The notes below the pieces were generated by a model. The model saw only the letters and a program-made list of their open reading frames with translations. It was not told the DNA's origin and made no database searches. From Rachycentron canadum (lineage: Eukaryota > Chordata > Actinopteri > Carangiformes > Rachycentridae), in contig CM076652.1 in the NCBI GenBank assembly GCA_038496675.1, forward strand, positions 10,525,289 to 10,589,288: a stretch of 64,000 nucleotides of DNA, read 5' to 3'. The position numbers and the translations under genes are program-made. This document shows, one piece after another, positions 48,857 through 63,000 of the stretch. Position 1 is the first letter of the stretch. Every line of letters starts with the position of its first letter.

Positions 48857-51800
48857 ACACACACACAGCCTACCCTCTATCTCCCTTCATCCTCCACTCC
48901 ATCCCTTCTCTCCCTCTACCTTTCTCTCTCCAGGCTTGGGGACAGTAGAGTGACTTTGAAGTTGTGCTGCTTCAGGAGGAGAGAGAGTCACTCCGGCTAA
49001 TTAGTTGTCCTTATCCCAACAGCAGCAGCCGCCACCAGCTCATTGGCTCAGAGGGAGAAACAGAGCAGGCATCAACAGCAACTACCAACTGCTGTATGCT
49101 AAAGATACCCTTCTCCCTCTGCTAGTTGTTAGAGCTGGTGGCTAGCAACAATTTAACTCACCCCGAGACTAAACTGCGGATTAGAAAAGTTGCTCCACTC
49201 AGCATAATGATAGGTAATATGGTATGAAATGTGGTACAGTGAATCCCTTGCTCCCAGGAAAAGCTTGTCAGACCATAGTATACTGCAGTGGCAAAATTCT
49301 ACTCTGTGTCTGTTTTGTCAGTGTCACCATTATGACCATGGGTGTAACAGGAGGAGCTCAGAAACATTGCAACAACAGAATGCAATATGACACAAGTGCT
49401 TCATGAAATTAACTAACTGACCAAAGGTGAGACACTTTAGGTTGCACTAGTATAAACAACTGCCCTGAGTATTGAACCTCAACACTTTTTGTCTGTGTCC
49501 GTGGCACAGCGTGGACCGTCCAGTACTGAAGCTGATAATTATCCAGTCATGTCCATAATATTGCTTTATTCCCAAAAATAGTTCTTGATTTAAATTAAGG
49601 TAATCTACTTAGGTCAACAATCCTTTACAGTTGTTTGTATTTAGGCAACATTAAAATATGAAGTGCCTAAGTAAGAAACATGGTGTGTTATACTATCAGT
49701 ACTGAAATGCTGGTATTATGTGAGCACTAACATTGTAATCTTTCAAATCATACCAAGCTATGATTATTGGAGGCTTTTCTGGCTTGTTAACCAAGTTTTA
49801 TTTCCCAGAATTCTCATGGCACTCGCAATTACAGAGTTGTCACATTGTTGTGACAAGAGCATGCAAGACGTTCCATCTCTCCTCTCAACAGACAGGATTT
49901 GTTAGTTGGATGTTCTGTGGCTTATCCAACACTTTGACCTCACTGAGTTTTCTTACTCATCATATCTACGTATCATCAATCATTATTTAAATCTCACCTG
50001 GTGCTTGACATTTTATGTTTGGCCACACCATATGTGTGAATGTCGCATTAACAGCTGAAGAAGAAAACACACTCCTGACAGGAAATGTGAGCAGAGATGT
50101 GGTGTACCTGCTAAGGCATCTGTGTTATCTTGTCTCAGCAGGGTTTCTCACAGCATGTCCATCTCTCCCTCCCCTGAGCCCTGCTCTCTTTCACCCCACC
50201 ATCCCTCGCTCTCTATATCTCTCAACCCCATGGCTCCACGCCACAGAGACATGGCAGCAAGAGAGAGAGGAGGGGTGAGGGCTGGCTGAGTTTCAGAAAC
50301 ATTAACTACTCCCTGGAGATACACCCACACCCACCCCTACACACACACACACATACAATGTTAGTTCTGAGCTTCACTTTGTATCGGATCACCACACTCC
50401 ATTCTGTTTGGCCCTAGTGCCAACGACTGCTGACATACTGTCATATGTGCACATATTGTGTATTCTCTTCCTGTCTGCTTCATTCTCATCATCGGAAACA
50501 TGACAGGCGGCCACTTCTCACTGACGGCAGCTCTTATTACTATTCAGCTAACTCCATTGTTAGGTTTTCTGCTTAAAAGTTAAAAAAATGGGCTGCTCTT
50601 GCTCTTTGAAGTAGTCACGGCTCATTCCCTGGTTACAAACTGACATAAAGTTCATAGACAAATTCATTATCCAAGACAATTCAATGTCTTTTTGGTCTGT
50701 AGCGTCATTGCCAGTGGCTCTGTGGACTAAAGAGTTCAACGTTAGTTATATAAAGTTCAACACACAGTGAGAGGAAGAGAGACCTCTCTGCCAGATATTC
50801 TGAGACAATTAATTCAACCCGTCTCCTCGTCTCCACAGACCCCTGACTCGCAAGGCCAGTCAGGGGAAGGACAGACGTAGAGGGATGACGTGTGTCATGG
50901 AGGATGTGTTCGTGCACATACATATGAATATGACACATGTACACACATTCTTGTGAACTTTTGTGAGCGTGTGCATGGCCTGTATGTGTGCATCTGTGTG
51001 TATGCATGTATAAATGTGTGTCGTGATGTTGCACACACACAGACACACACTGACACACGCACACACACCTGTCCAGGAGAGTCAGATTTTCCCCTAATGG
51101 CACCATTGGGACCCAATACATTAGCATATTAAAAGGTGACATTTCACAGTCTGAGCCTGCACTCTCCAGTAGAGTGCAGCCCGATCACTTTGACAGTCTG
51201 ACAGCCACACAGGCAGGCCAGAGAACAGATACATAAGACTGTGAGGTGCAACGTAGTGGGAATATGGGGAAGTGGCTGCTGGATTTGAGTCAGAAAGCAC
51301 CTGTCCAGCCGAAGTAGGAACCCTTAGAGTAGGGGAGTAGATTTGTAATCTGACGTGTGACACCAATGTCGGTGTTTCCCGAAACTAGAGGGAACTTTGT
51401 GACCTCATTCACAGCGCGGTCTAATGCCTGACAATTCACTGTATATAGTCACAATGTACATTCATACAGCAGTTTTGGATTATAATGCTGGCTTCAAGCT
51501 GCTTTATATCAGAGGGCTGTGGACAAATCAATACAACCACTGCACATAAACAAACAGCAATGCTGACACGTAAGCAACACAGCATGTTTCCACTATACTG
51601 TATCCATTATATTCTCAAACTCTGAAGCAGTGAAATCTCCTGTGTTACATGATGATGACGCAAACAGCACACCACACATAAAATCACTGGCGTTTACAGA
51701 TAGACTCATAAATTTATATCAGATCCATCAAGCAAGCAACTTGTTCACTACTGGTAGAGAACCTGGGCTTCTGCATTCAGTTTGAAAATAAATAATTACG

Positions 51801-51966
51801 TGTTGAATAATGGTGATTGATTGTGTTTTTTGGCTTTTATTTCCAAATTTACAAGACACATTAAAATAGTCTCTTTCAAAAAAAAAAAATCCCAGTTGTC
51901 CCTGCCGCCTGCATAATTCATGTCCTATCAGCACATACGTGAACACACACCTGCTGTTAGAGACAT

Positions 51967-52003
51967 CACACACACACACACATACAGACAGACACGCACG
52001 CAG

Positions 52004-52085
<82 letters not shown>

Positions 52086-52094
52086 AGACACAGA
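51967..52094 (+). repeat. long compound (CA)n microsatellite
   Basis: About 128 bases of CA-dominated sequence with a few GACA, GCACG and ATACA interruptions; the longest pure blocks are near 52005-52036 and 52040-52080. It is the largest microsatellite visible in the window. Confidence 0.96.
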
Positions 52095-54332
52095 CTAAAG
52101 CCCAGCAGCTGAGAGTAGAATGACAATGGCTGAGTTCAGTAATTGGCTCTGAACTGCAGCTTCAGCAAAAGCCTTGGTCCTGTCGGAAGCCTGTCAGTGT
52201 TTGGCATCTGTTACTATCATTTTCCTCTGCAGGACAGCACAATGTGAGACACCTGGGTTGGGACATTATCCCGCTGCCTTCCTCACTGCTGTCGCATAGT
52301 ACAACGGCTCCACCAACTTCTTCTGCTACAACTAATAATACTTCTGTCAGTGTGGTGGCAACAGAAATGACCTGTATTTCCTTCATGAAAATATTACACT
52401 GCATGTTGAACTGAATAAGAGAGAGAAAAGAGGGTGACTTCCGGAGCGAGGCGGCAATAAGTGAAAGAGAGTCAGGGAGACAGTGACACAGCAAGAGGCT
52501 GATTAATACCGACTGTTTATCAAACAGCAATATCCGAGCACAGAGTGCTTTTCATCTAAAGTGTAATGATTTTGCCACAGAAGTGATGCAAAACAGAGGG
52601 ATTTTCCATTTGCGGATAACCTGTACTGTGAGCAAACGTATCAGCTTCCTGCTTTCCAGCTCATGAGCAAACAATTACAGAAGATGCTCCTCTCTGCATG
52701 TGTCCTGTGAAAGAAATTTTTCAGGTTGTAGCGTCTTGTTGTCGTCTATATTCCTGCTCTCTTTGATTTCTTTACAACTATTCCATCAGCACAATTTTGC
52801 GGCATGCCAATTTTGAGTGGGCACAGAATAGAGTTGCCCAGCAGGGGTCCTGAGATGTAATATAAAAAAAATAATAATTTTTTTTTTTAAATCTACTGTA
52901 TCCTTCTATGAAGGTAACTGGAAAAATTATAAAAGAGTTTTTCTCCTGGAAGTTTTTGAAGCATTTTGGAGTGTGGCTGTAGTAATTACAGCTGCAGAAA
53001 CCTGCTTTATTGTTGTGTTACCCCAGGATTCCTTGGTGGCTCTGACTCCTGGTGGGGGAGCCAAACAGCTGACTCCTTCAGTTTGAAATTTGAAAAGGAT
53101 GAAAATCAACTGCTTCAGAGACCCACTGTCACTAACTCAGTCAGTGATTCCACTCTTCATGAGGTCTATTATGATATGAATCACTTATATTCAAACAGTT
53201 TTTGCAAGATCAGCCATTGATTTATGTTGAAATTTAGACTTCAGTCGAGCAGTCCACTGCTCCTAATTTCGATTTTTGAAATGCTAGCTGGCAGCCAGCC
53301 CAGATTTTGTGTCAAAGAGGTGGCTCTTTCAGGGACATCACTACCCAGTCATAGCTGACAGACTTTGAGCATTCCTTAATTCAGCTGGGCATATTAAGAT
53401 TCTGAGGACAGAAAGAGGAATGAAGGTCCCCAGCAAGACTTCAAGGGAGACAATGTGGTTACGTGGTCCGTACCACTGCACCAACAGGACACCAGAACTT
53501 GCTAAATTTTTCAAGGCTGTTGGAAACTTGAAATATAGTAAACTTTCTCAAGGACACCTCGACAAAACAAACATCTTTTGAAAAGGACTGCAAAAGCAGG
53601 GCAAGCCCTATAACCATGACTGACTGACTGACTGATGAAGTTACATCGTTGGTCAACCAAATACGACACGACTGAGCTTTTAGGTTCCACCATGGCTGAG
53701 TGCCCCAATTAGATCTGGCATTAACAAGTAGTGTTTCCACCACAGCATCCTTAAAACAAGATTTACTGACTTTTCAGAGTCTTCTGGACAAAGCTTAGCA
53801 AGAATAAGAGTAATTCCCCTCAAGCTCAAGGCTCTTCCTCTGCTGTCTCTATACTGGCAATCACAAGAAAGCCAAAATCACAACCCAGCTGTTGTCTTTA
53901 ACTTATTTATATTGTGATTTTGTCCAATGATGTAGTTATAAAAAACAGGATTTTAGCCGTGCAGAATCAGAAGTGGTTTGAAAGTGACCATTCAACATGT
54001 TGCCCTTATGGGGCAAGTTTCAGTCACTATTTCATTGTTGTTCTTTTGTCTCACAACAGAAACATGTAAAACAAAAACATGATTTACTGGGAATTCAGAT
54101 GTATTAAACTACTGTATATCCAAGCAGAGAGAGTAGGAGAGAAGTAAGCAGATAAAGGGCTGAATCCAGCCAATGCTGTCCAGCCATGTAGTAGGTTTTG
54201 ACCTAGTTTTGTTACACAAGTGCTTGCCATCTTCATATACAGAGACATGGAACAATTTAAGTAAAACAAACATTCACAAACCTTAGTTGTGACACAGAAA
54301 GCCACTCAAGGAACTGAAAACTGTAAACTTAC

Positions 54333-54427
54333 CTTCATTAGTACTGACTCGCTGAGTTTCTCGCGGTTGACAATCTTTATGGCGACTTTCTGGCATGTTA
54401 CACAGTGGACCCCGAGCTTGACCAACC
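54333..54427 (-). CDS. brsk2: brsk2 exon: kinase N-lobe with catalytic lysine
   Basis: The 95-nt exon begins with two bases that complete a glycine of the glycine-rich loop and then encodes 31 residues (1-32), starting LVKLGVHCVTCQKVAIKIVN. The lysine in VAIK (residue 18) is the ATP-anchoring lysine, K48 in human BRSK2 as recalled. The acceptor is tatgttgcag and the donor AAG|gtaagt. It enters in phase 1 and leaves in phase 0. The upstream exon, carrying the N-terminus and the rest of the GKGQTG loop, is not in the window: I found no match between 54428 and 64000. The following intron is the longest seen, 16.5 kb. Confidence 0.95.
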
Positions 54428-56969
54428 CTGCAACATAAACAGGATACACACACTTTATTAGGTCAGATAGGTCAAACGCTGCTTAGATGTCTGCGCTTGT
54501 TTAGGAGTAATAGATGACATGTTTTTAGATGAGAGAAAGTGAACAATATGCACTGCACTGAATGTGACTTCCTTGTGAGCACATTTGGACTGTCACTTTA
54601 AGGTGAAAAGTTTTTTGTTTTTTTTTGTTTTTTTGCTGTGTGAATGATGTAAAATGGCCCTCGACCTCTTGTACAGCAACGCTAATAATGACCTCTCAAG
54701 TGTAGACAGTTCTTTAAATAAAGTGCCCTCTGGGGTTTGTTCGAGACATAAAAGCAATAAGTGAGTGGGCTATTTGTGTTATTGATTCTATAATGTACTA
54801 AACTGGCTGTAATGCAGTTGTGTTGGATTTGCTACAGCAGACAATAAAAGGTAGCTGTAATGGATAGAGGTGAGTGGACAAGAGCAAACGCACCAAACTG
54901 CAGGAGAGCAAATTAGGTTGTCACATTTTGACACCCATGCAGAAAACATAAACAACCTTTTACTTCAACACACAAACACACTGACGCACAGTGAGAGATT
55001 TGAGCGTTTGATACACCATGAAAGTTGGGTCTATTGGGATTCACACACAAAATTTCTATCAAAAGTCACATGAATCCTACGATTCGCCACACAACCAGAA
55101 AAGCATCTCAGTAAACGTCCCCAGGTATCTTTAGTTCAGCCACAAAAAATGTAGAAAATAGGCGCGGATACCTCAATGAATGTACAGTTACAGTGGAACA
55201 AAGGGGTGTGTTTGTGTGTATTTAATACTGGGGAGCCTTGATGACAGCACCAATCCATTCTCCACCAGGGACCTACCGAAGTGTGCACACATTACAAAGA
55301 TGTTTGCATCAGATAGATTACTTACAAAATGAAACAAACACACATCCCAACAAAAATAAATGTCGCCTCTCTATTGATTTCCCCAATGGCCCCACAGTGC
55401 TGAAGGGATTATGGAGACGAAAGAAGATGATTTTTTACTTTGTAAACTACAGTGTTTGAGCTCTCTAATGGCTGGCATGCAGACTTTGTAGAAAACACCG
55501 AAGTGGACTAATGTGGATGCTTTGATATCTTGTCACTCTTATGCTGGCAGAGATGAAGATGGTGGAATTAAGTTAACAAGTGCCTCAGACTGAAATGGTG
55601 CAGTTACAATGAGAAGCACGTCAATGGAGAGACGTAATGTCCTGCAGCAAGCTGGTTGGCTGACAGGAACCAAACTTATGTAGGCTTCAAGCTTGCTCTC
55701 CCACTGTCTATCATAGTATGATGTTTAATTTCTATATGAACCAACACAAAAGGAGGGTCAATGAGCTTTGAGGAGGTGGTGATGGCAGAAATAACTGTTC
55801 GTCAAGACGTCAAGATGGAAGATGGGAGGCAGCAGAAAGAGATGGAGAAGAGTTACATATTAAAGAGCATGTGAGAGATGAAGGGAAAACGTGAAAGTGA
55901 TTGAAAATCAGGGATAGCACATTATTCAAATGACAGTCCACAGATAATTAAGCAATAATGGAGAGCACTGTGTGGGAGTGAGGCTCTGGCTTGGGAGTTG
56001 AGGGGCCGCGGGGGCAGAGAGTAGAGACACATGAAGGAAAGGAGGCAAGAGTGAGAGAGAGAATGACAGAGAGATAAGAAGGAAGTGAATGCTACCAAAG
56101 TGGGGTTGAGGCAGTTGAGCAGGAGGGAGAACAACAGACAAACCCATTAGCCCTGTGATGGTAATCATATGTTAATGGCTGCTATAGAGAAGCTCATAAG
56201 TCATGATAAACACATTAAAGAGAAAATATCTGCCTACAAACACATGAAAAGTTAACTGGATTATTTGCCTCACTATCCATCTTCTTCCAATGCCTGCTTT
56301 TTTGTGAGCTGAGGGCGCATTAGCAGGAGGAAAATATGCACAGGAACACAGCACATTACGATTTTACAACCACTTTGTGTATGGATTGAAATGAACTTTT
56401 ACAAGGACGTTCAGTACATAACACACAGGGACATAAGCCATAAGCTACTTTTATACCACACAGATAAAAATTACAACTCAAAACAACAAAGAACCGAAAA
56501 AGAGCTAATAAAATAAAACAAATGGTCATGGCAAAACATCACATCAGCTTAAATCACAGAATGTGGCGATAACATAAAACTGGCCCATTGGCCCACATTA
56601 ATGTACATTTGTCTTTTTGGGGGAAATTATCATCATTTTGGTGTTGTGTTTGTTCACTGGTGCTGTTGAAAGTAGAAATCAAATCTTCTGCACAGAAGGC
56701 CTGGAATTCCTAAACAGTACTGAAATGATATTCCTCATCAAGGTCGTGTCCATCACATCAGAGCCATGAGCAGCCATCAATTGTGAAAGTTTCCCCTTGG
56801 TGTCAACAGGGCCTGACGCACGTGAGCCTACTTAAATATAATACTCAGACCCACTAAATGTACGTTGTGAGCAATGAACTGTAGCACGATAAAGAGACTA
56901 CTGCCATGCTAGCACCTTCGTGAGGCTGCTCTTTTAGCGCACACAGGTACTTTAAGAAAATGGAATTTG

Positions 56970-57110
56970 GAGCATGCTAACATGCTCATGATGGCAATGC
57001 AAAGATGGCGACATTTACGAAGCAAGCGCAAGTGTTAGCCATGTTGGTTCAGCATGTTAGCATGCTAACATTTGCTAAGCACCAAACACAAACTGCAGCC
57101 AAAATAAAAG
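56970..57110. mobile_element. diverged interspersed repeat of percomorph-fish type (GTTAGCATGCTAAC family)
   Basis: The stretch contains GCATGCTAACATGCTCATGA, then GTTAGCCATGTTGG, then the perfect 16-bp palindrome TGTTAGCATGCTAACA at 57055-57070 followed by TTTGCTAAGCACCAAACACA. This order of motifs matches an abundant non-autonomous repeat I remember from percomorph fish genomes, here clearly eroded. Its exact borders cannot be set by eye. Confidence 0.55.
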
Positions 57111-60018
57111 CCAGTGCCTTTGTATGTTTCTAAACATTTGGACAACTGAAAAATTCTACAGCACAGTACTCACCAGATGATAAAACTATATGAAAACTGT
57201 TATGTGCTAACATCCATGAAGCCGTTTGCCAATACACAGCATTTGTACATAATTTCAAAGTGTGCACTAGAGACTGAATTGTATTTGCCAAACCAGAAAT
57301 GGTTTTCAACCAAGGACAGGAAAAACAAAGTAATAAATAAAACAAACCAGACAATACAATAAATAATAATGTGTGTTTTTCAACTTTTGGTTGGGCTCAA
57401 CAAAACAGCATTCTGTTTGAAGCGCAGGTCTTTAGATACAGAGACATGTGGTTGAATTATTGGTTTGCTGCATTTGCTCAGAAACCCATTCTCTGCATTG
57501 CTGTGGAAAAACTTTACACTTTTCTACGTATCCTTACAGAAGCATGTTTTAGCCATAACACTATCACAGCACTATAAACTCCCCTCCTGATATTCTTACG
57601 ATTATATATTGCTCAATGATTCCTCCCTACCTCGTCTACAACCCTTATATCCTCTTCCAATGGGAAAACTGCAATTAACTACATAAGGCTTTCTCACAAT
57701 AAATGTGACCTAACTTGTCTCAAGTATGTTGTAATATTCAATTAACATCAGCTTCTCCATAAACCAGAATGAACTGCTCGAACCCCACTCTCTAATGTCC
57801 TGTAGGGTAATGGCCTGATACTCCCTGTGCCCCTTTTACCTGTCTGTGATAACACCCCAGAGGAAACACTTGGTGCTCTTTGAGAATATTCTGAGCTCAG
57901 TGGTGAAGCTGGGGGGTGGGGGGAGGGGGTTCAGGCGATGCCCAGGAAGACACTAGGTTTTCATCTGAACCTGGGCTGAGCCAGGTAGACTGTCTTTGAA
58001 CATAACTTCAAACGTAAGGCTTTGACTGAGAGCACAAAGGGTCAGAGACTCAAGTGGGGAATACTGAGAAGATTACAGATACAGTTGTCAGTGTCTGTGC
58101 ATAATTGTGTGTGTGTGAGCATATGGATTACATTTCATGTACACCTGTATATGCAGCTGGTTAGTGTAAAACTGCTGTGTAGGACTGTTTGTAGTCTATC
58201 ATTGGAGAGGAGGACAGCATTGTGTTACAATCGGGTGTCACATACATATAATTTATTAGCTGGACGTGAGACACACGAGGACTGGTATTGTCACATATAT
58301 TGTACACTTACATACTTTTCATTAGTACAGGTATGGACAAAAGCAGGCTGTGCAGCTGACCTGAGCTCTGAATCAGCAAGTGCATCGATCTCTCCTCTAC
58401 TTTGCCCTCCTCCCAAATCAATAGCCTCAAAAGCTCTCGCCTTCACAACAATGTCAGAATAATGACTCCCCAACTTATGGGCTGGGGAGGCCATCTTCGA
58501 ATGACCCCTGGCCCCCATCCCCACTCTGCACTGTCCACTTTCCATGCCCCTCTGTGATTAGTGACATAATGTGGAGGGACTGCTGGAGAAAGACACAGAA
58601 TGAGAACTTCGGTCCATGGTTCAGTGAGCGTCAGAGGCAAGTGGCGTTTTGCTGCACTGCGCTGGAAGCTGCTGCATTGCTTCGAAGTCGAATGGTTTCA
58701 ATCATCATGCCGCTGGCTTTGACAAATCTGGGATGAAAAATAAAGTTTTTGAATAAAAGCTGAACTGATTGCGTCCACAGAGCCGGCCTTATGGGAGAAG
58801 CAGGCTGAGGCCAAGACATGTAAGAAAAAGAAAAAAAGAAGAAAACACTGGGAACCAACCAACTCAACTCATTAATGCAATTAGTTAATTAACAACATCT
58901 TCACAGAGTTGAAAATGAAATGAAAATGTTATTAATAAACCACTTCTCAAAAACTAAAGAACATTCTGGCAGTGCGTCTGTTGCACTGCATCATTGAGCC
59001 ATGTGCTTGCACTGATTTGGTAATGAGCTTTTTGTCTCACTTCACTGTCTCTTCAAGTGACTGTGTTTCATGATATTACAGTTGAACTTGTTGACATCTG
59101 TTCTGGAAAACGTCTCTAAATGGTGTCAGTTTGCTCATCACGGCAGCATGTCGGTGAACTTTCTGAACATGTGCTGTAACCGAGTTGAGAGGAATATCTG
59201 GAACCTTTTGGAGCATGGCTTGATTTCGCAGGTGGGCAGTTTATCTGACTGAGCTTAACTAACTAAGCTTGTGTGTATGTTTTTACCAAAAAATGCTGCT
59301 CCGTGGTCAATTTTTCATCAGCCAGAGATGGGACACGCTAGGAGGAGCAGGCAGGAGCGAAGAAGGACCTTGTTTGTGAGCCTGATTTCCCCTGCATCAA
59401 TCTAAGACACCAAGATGTAACGGAGGGGAGCAGAGAGGAGAGAGGACAGGGACACTCTGCTTGCGTTTGAGTCTAAAAGAGGCACTTTATGATCTCCACC
59501 TGCTACTTACACACACATCCACAGAGGCACATGCACGGTCAATGTTTTCAGCTTTATTCTCCTCACAGCACTGGCATCCATGCGGTTAAAGATCATTACT
59601 GGATAGCTTAATATCCATCTGGAAGGGACTACTAGGAGAGGAGGGCGAAGGATGAAAAAGAGATGTCTCCACTTGTGCACCTCTCTCACTTTCAGACTTG
59701 ATCTTTCAGAAGCCCTAAGCCAATGCCAGCAGATGGTAGTAGCTTATGCTGGCTTAGCTTTCTCTCCCTGAGGTGCTCGCTCTGAGAAGCTCGTTGCCCT
59801 TAGGCATAGATCTGTGAGCTGCTTTCCACTTATGCTCTCTAACCCTGAATGCTCTACGTGGGGGCTGCAGCTCTGTCCTGGGATCAGTGTTTGAAAGGAA
59901 ACAACGGTGCTACCAGGGCTTACTCCTACAAACCACTGTGGCAGGGCGTGGGAATCCCCTCCACCAGGGCGAAGGGGTGGAGATGAAGACCTATCATCAA
60001 CCACCACAGATGGGTGCT

Positions 60019-60059
60019 TCAGTCAGTCAGTCAGTCAGTCAGTCAGTCAGTCAGTCAGT

Positions 60060-60094
<35 letters not shown>
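60019..60094 (+). repeat. compound microsatellite (TCAG)11(TC)16
   Basis: Eleven perfect TCAG units run directly into sixteen perfect TC units, 76 bases in all. Confidence 0.97.
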
Positions 60095-60097
<3 letters not shown>

Positions 60098-63000
60098 AGG
60101 AATGTTAAATAATCAAATGAAATTATACTCTTCATTCAGTGAATCCCACCCACAAAATCTCTTTTGTTGTTTACATTATACAGTATGTGTAAATAAGCAG
60201 AACTCTGCAATTGTTTTCAACCACACAAATATATTACAGGTAAAAAAAAAAAAAAAAAAGTAATTGAGGACATAAATTAATAACACATATGTGCATGTTC
60301 AATGTGGTTTTATTGAACAGTATTTATATAAAGCACAGGGCTGTAGAGACACAGATGTGCAACAGTGAATGCTTGCCACAAAATCTGTCTCTGCTTTCTC
60401 TCCTCTCTGTTTAGTTATCCAGTTACGTCTTTCCCTCATTCCTCAGTTTCTGCCAAATTTTGCCTTCATTCCTTCTCCACCCAGTCAGTCAGTGTTTTCT
60501 AACTCGTTTGTCTCCCCCTCTCTCTCTCTTCATCCTCTCATCTATCCATAAAAAAGAGAGAGAAAGATAGGGAATATGCCAGCAGAAAGCTGTTGAGTCA
60601 TACTGTGCAGGAGGGAGACAGCATGTCGAAGATCAAACAATATTAACTCATTCCTCAATGAATACACTCTCTCCGTCTGTCTCTCTCCCGCCGCTTCTTA
60701 CCACCCTCTTCATTCACTAAATCTCTATCTCCTCCATTCCTCCACCTCTTCTTTCACTCTTTTTGCATTTTCAGTCAGCCGTGACGTTAGTCTACCCAGC
60801 CTGAATTCCCCTGCAACCCTCTAAACCCTACCAGCCACAGCAAGAGCAACAACATCAGTAACAACAGAGGCCCAGACCAACAGAACAGCTTCAAAAGCAG
60901 GAAGAGTAGTTTAGCCCTGGAGTACTGGAGCGAGGAGGGAGGCACACTGACGCATGCATACAGAAACCTTCGTTATGAATAAAGTCTGAGCAAAACAGGA
61001 ATAATATAGATTTACACTATTAGCGCTAGTTCAGATATCAGTGATGATCAATTTCTTCTCATCAGAAAACTCAATATATGCATGAAAATGGCACGGATGT
61101 GAGTGGACTGTGTTTACGTTTGATTACCTCTGATAAGATAACTGATTATCAATAAACATGCACATGAAGCTTTACTGTACATCCAGGAGAAATATGTATT
61201 TGTATCTGTGCTGTTTCCTGAGGATTGTCTATAGCAGCTAGCCTCTGCTCCCTCTGTGTGTGTTCATATGTGCACGCACTGCATTTGAGTGCACATGTTT
61301 GTTTTTGGCTGTTTGGTAAAAGGGAAGAAGCCAAATCCATTTCCACATTTACATAATACAGCCCCCAACAAACACGAACAGAGTGAAATGGGGTGCAAGG
61401 CGTTGAAGCACTGGGTGGCTTCAAGGCAGTAATCTATTTTTTCCAAATTCTGAAACAAGTATGAGAGCGACTGAGTGGATTGCCCAAGGGCAGCAACTAC
61501 CGAGTGATCCACTTAGTTACCTAACAAGCTCTCTGATTGGCAGATCTTCCAAAATTCCCACCCCTATCTGAATCAGCCTCATTAGCATGAAAATATATGC
61601 ACGAGTACGTCCTCAGAAGCTCATCACCTGCATGGTGGAAGACGCGAGCTTCACACGCTGTTTTCTGCCAGAAAGGCAAACAAGTCTCGTTGCCAGCGGT
61701 ACTAACGCATGATTGCACAGCAGAAAATAGCTCAGAAAGTTCAGGCTGTCATTTATTTGACTGTGCAAAAAGTTCTTAGATGGTGATGATTTTATGTTGG
61801 AAGCATATGGTAGGAATAGGCCAACCACATATTCTCTTGTTTACCACATGCACTCGATATGTACAGAAGCCAACAAATGATCTAGTTTCCTGCAGATTAT
61901 GTAGTTTAAACATATACATAAAAAAAAAAAAAAAAGTCAGGCAGAACTTTTTTGGGTGAAGATTTTACCTCTTGTGGGGAGACAGTCTCTCCATTAAGTT
62001 GATCAGAGGGAGTGATTTCTCTTCTGAATGTTTCTGCCGAGATGTCAACGCAGATTCTAAATATTCCGCTCTGAATTCCGGCCTGATGTGACTTGAGGTC
62101 AGGCCACAGAGCCGAGCGAGAGTGACACTGTCAGAGGAATGTTCTGCCCGAATCCCAAACGGGAACATCGGAGCAAACGTGTATGAAGACATGGAAGGCA
62201 GCGATGGAGGAGACAAGAGGAGCGATGGAAAGAACAAATTTTAAAAAATGAAGCCCATGACAATGAGGCCAGTGACAGTGAGATGGAGAAATACTGATAG
62301 GGTTAGATAAATAGAAAGATGCTGAGAAAGACAGTCAAAACACGGAGAGAAAGTGGGGCCTAGAAGGGCGGGGCATGGAGACTCAGATCTATTTTTAATG
62401 CCTCTGACTGGGGATCAGCAAAAGGAATGTATAATTACAGCCTCATGAATAATGCAAGCAGGCTTCTTTTAATTAGCCACACCAGACCCAATGCAGCAGC
62501 CACAGCAGACGGGACAAACACGCGCACATGTGCATACACACCCACACACTCATCTACAGTATATACATTCTTGTACGCACAAATGGGTAAGATGCCCACC
62601 GAAAATGCTGTTACCGGTGTTACCGGTGTGCATATGTGAGTCACTCTTGAACATATGTCTGTGCATGCTAAACATGTGCTCACATGCTCCTAAAGGGAGA
62701 CGGGAGTCAAATGAAGAGGCGACATGATGAGCTAAGGATTTGTGTCTTGGTGATGACTCTCTGATAGGCTTCTCAGTGAGAAGAGCCCCTAGACACCATT
62801 CAAAGTGCAGCGCACTGTCTGCATATCATGTGTTAGATAACCCCCAATATAAAAGAATTAATTATTAAAACACCTGACTGGATAATATTACAAAACCTCA
62901 GTGTTACCATAGAGAGACATGCTGGCAGTGGTAATGCCTTCTTTCTGTATTCTTCACACTGATGTGTGCTCACACACATGCATGCAAACACACAAAACAA

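Larger units (their letters stand above)
37832..54332 (-). other. brsk2: brsk2 intron, 16.5 kb
   Basis: The longest intron in the window, from donor gtaagt at 54332 to acceptor catacag at 37832. It carries homopolymers (T at 38644-38661, A at 39405-39431) and microsatellites at 40419, 44537, 45735 and 51967. It also has a CCCCA array near 48834, a short TGAC run near 53617-53634, and a complex repeat-free stretch at 39540-39890. Many small ORFs are microsatellite translations or lack splice context. No gene is supported. Confidence 0.85.
44..54427 (-). other. brsk2: brsk2 gene body (partial; 14 coding exons in window)
   Basis: This span holds 14 exons of a BRSK/SAD-family serine/threonine kinase. 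The family is activated by LKB1, acts in neuronal polarity and synaptic vesicle clustering, and also works at the centrosome and in secretory cells. The exons are recognised by the VAIK lysine, the HRDLKPEN catalytic loop, DFG, the activation-loop sequence LLETSCGSPHYACPEV, the UBA-like region and the linker ending SIKNSFLGSPRFHRRKLQ. SIKNSF and RRKLQ favour BRSK2; as recalled, BRSK1 has SIRNSF and RRKMQ. All exon joins keep frame. The first coding exon lies past 64000 and the C-terminal exons lie before position 1. Which teleost duplicate this is (brsk2a or brsk2b) cannot be decided here. Confidence 0.95.

Noticed and set aside
51728..52126. Cysteine/valine-rich ORFs over the CA repeat (also at 2372 and 33698)
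   Set aside because: They are direct translations of dinucleotide repeats.
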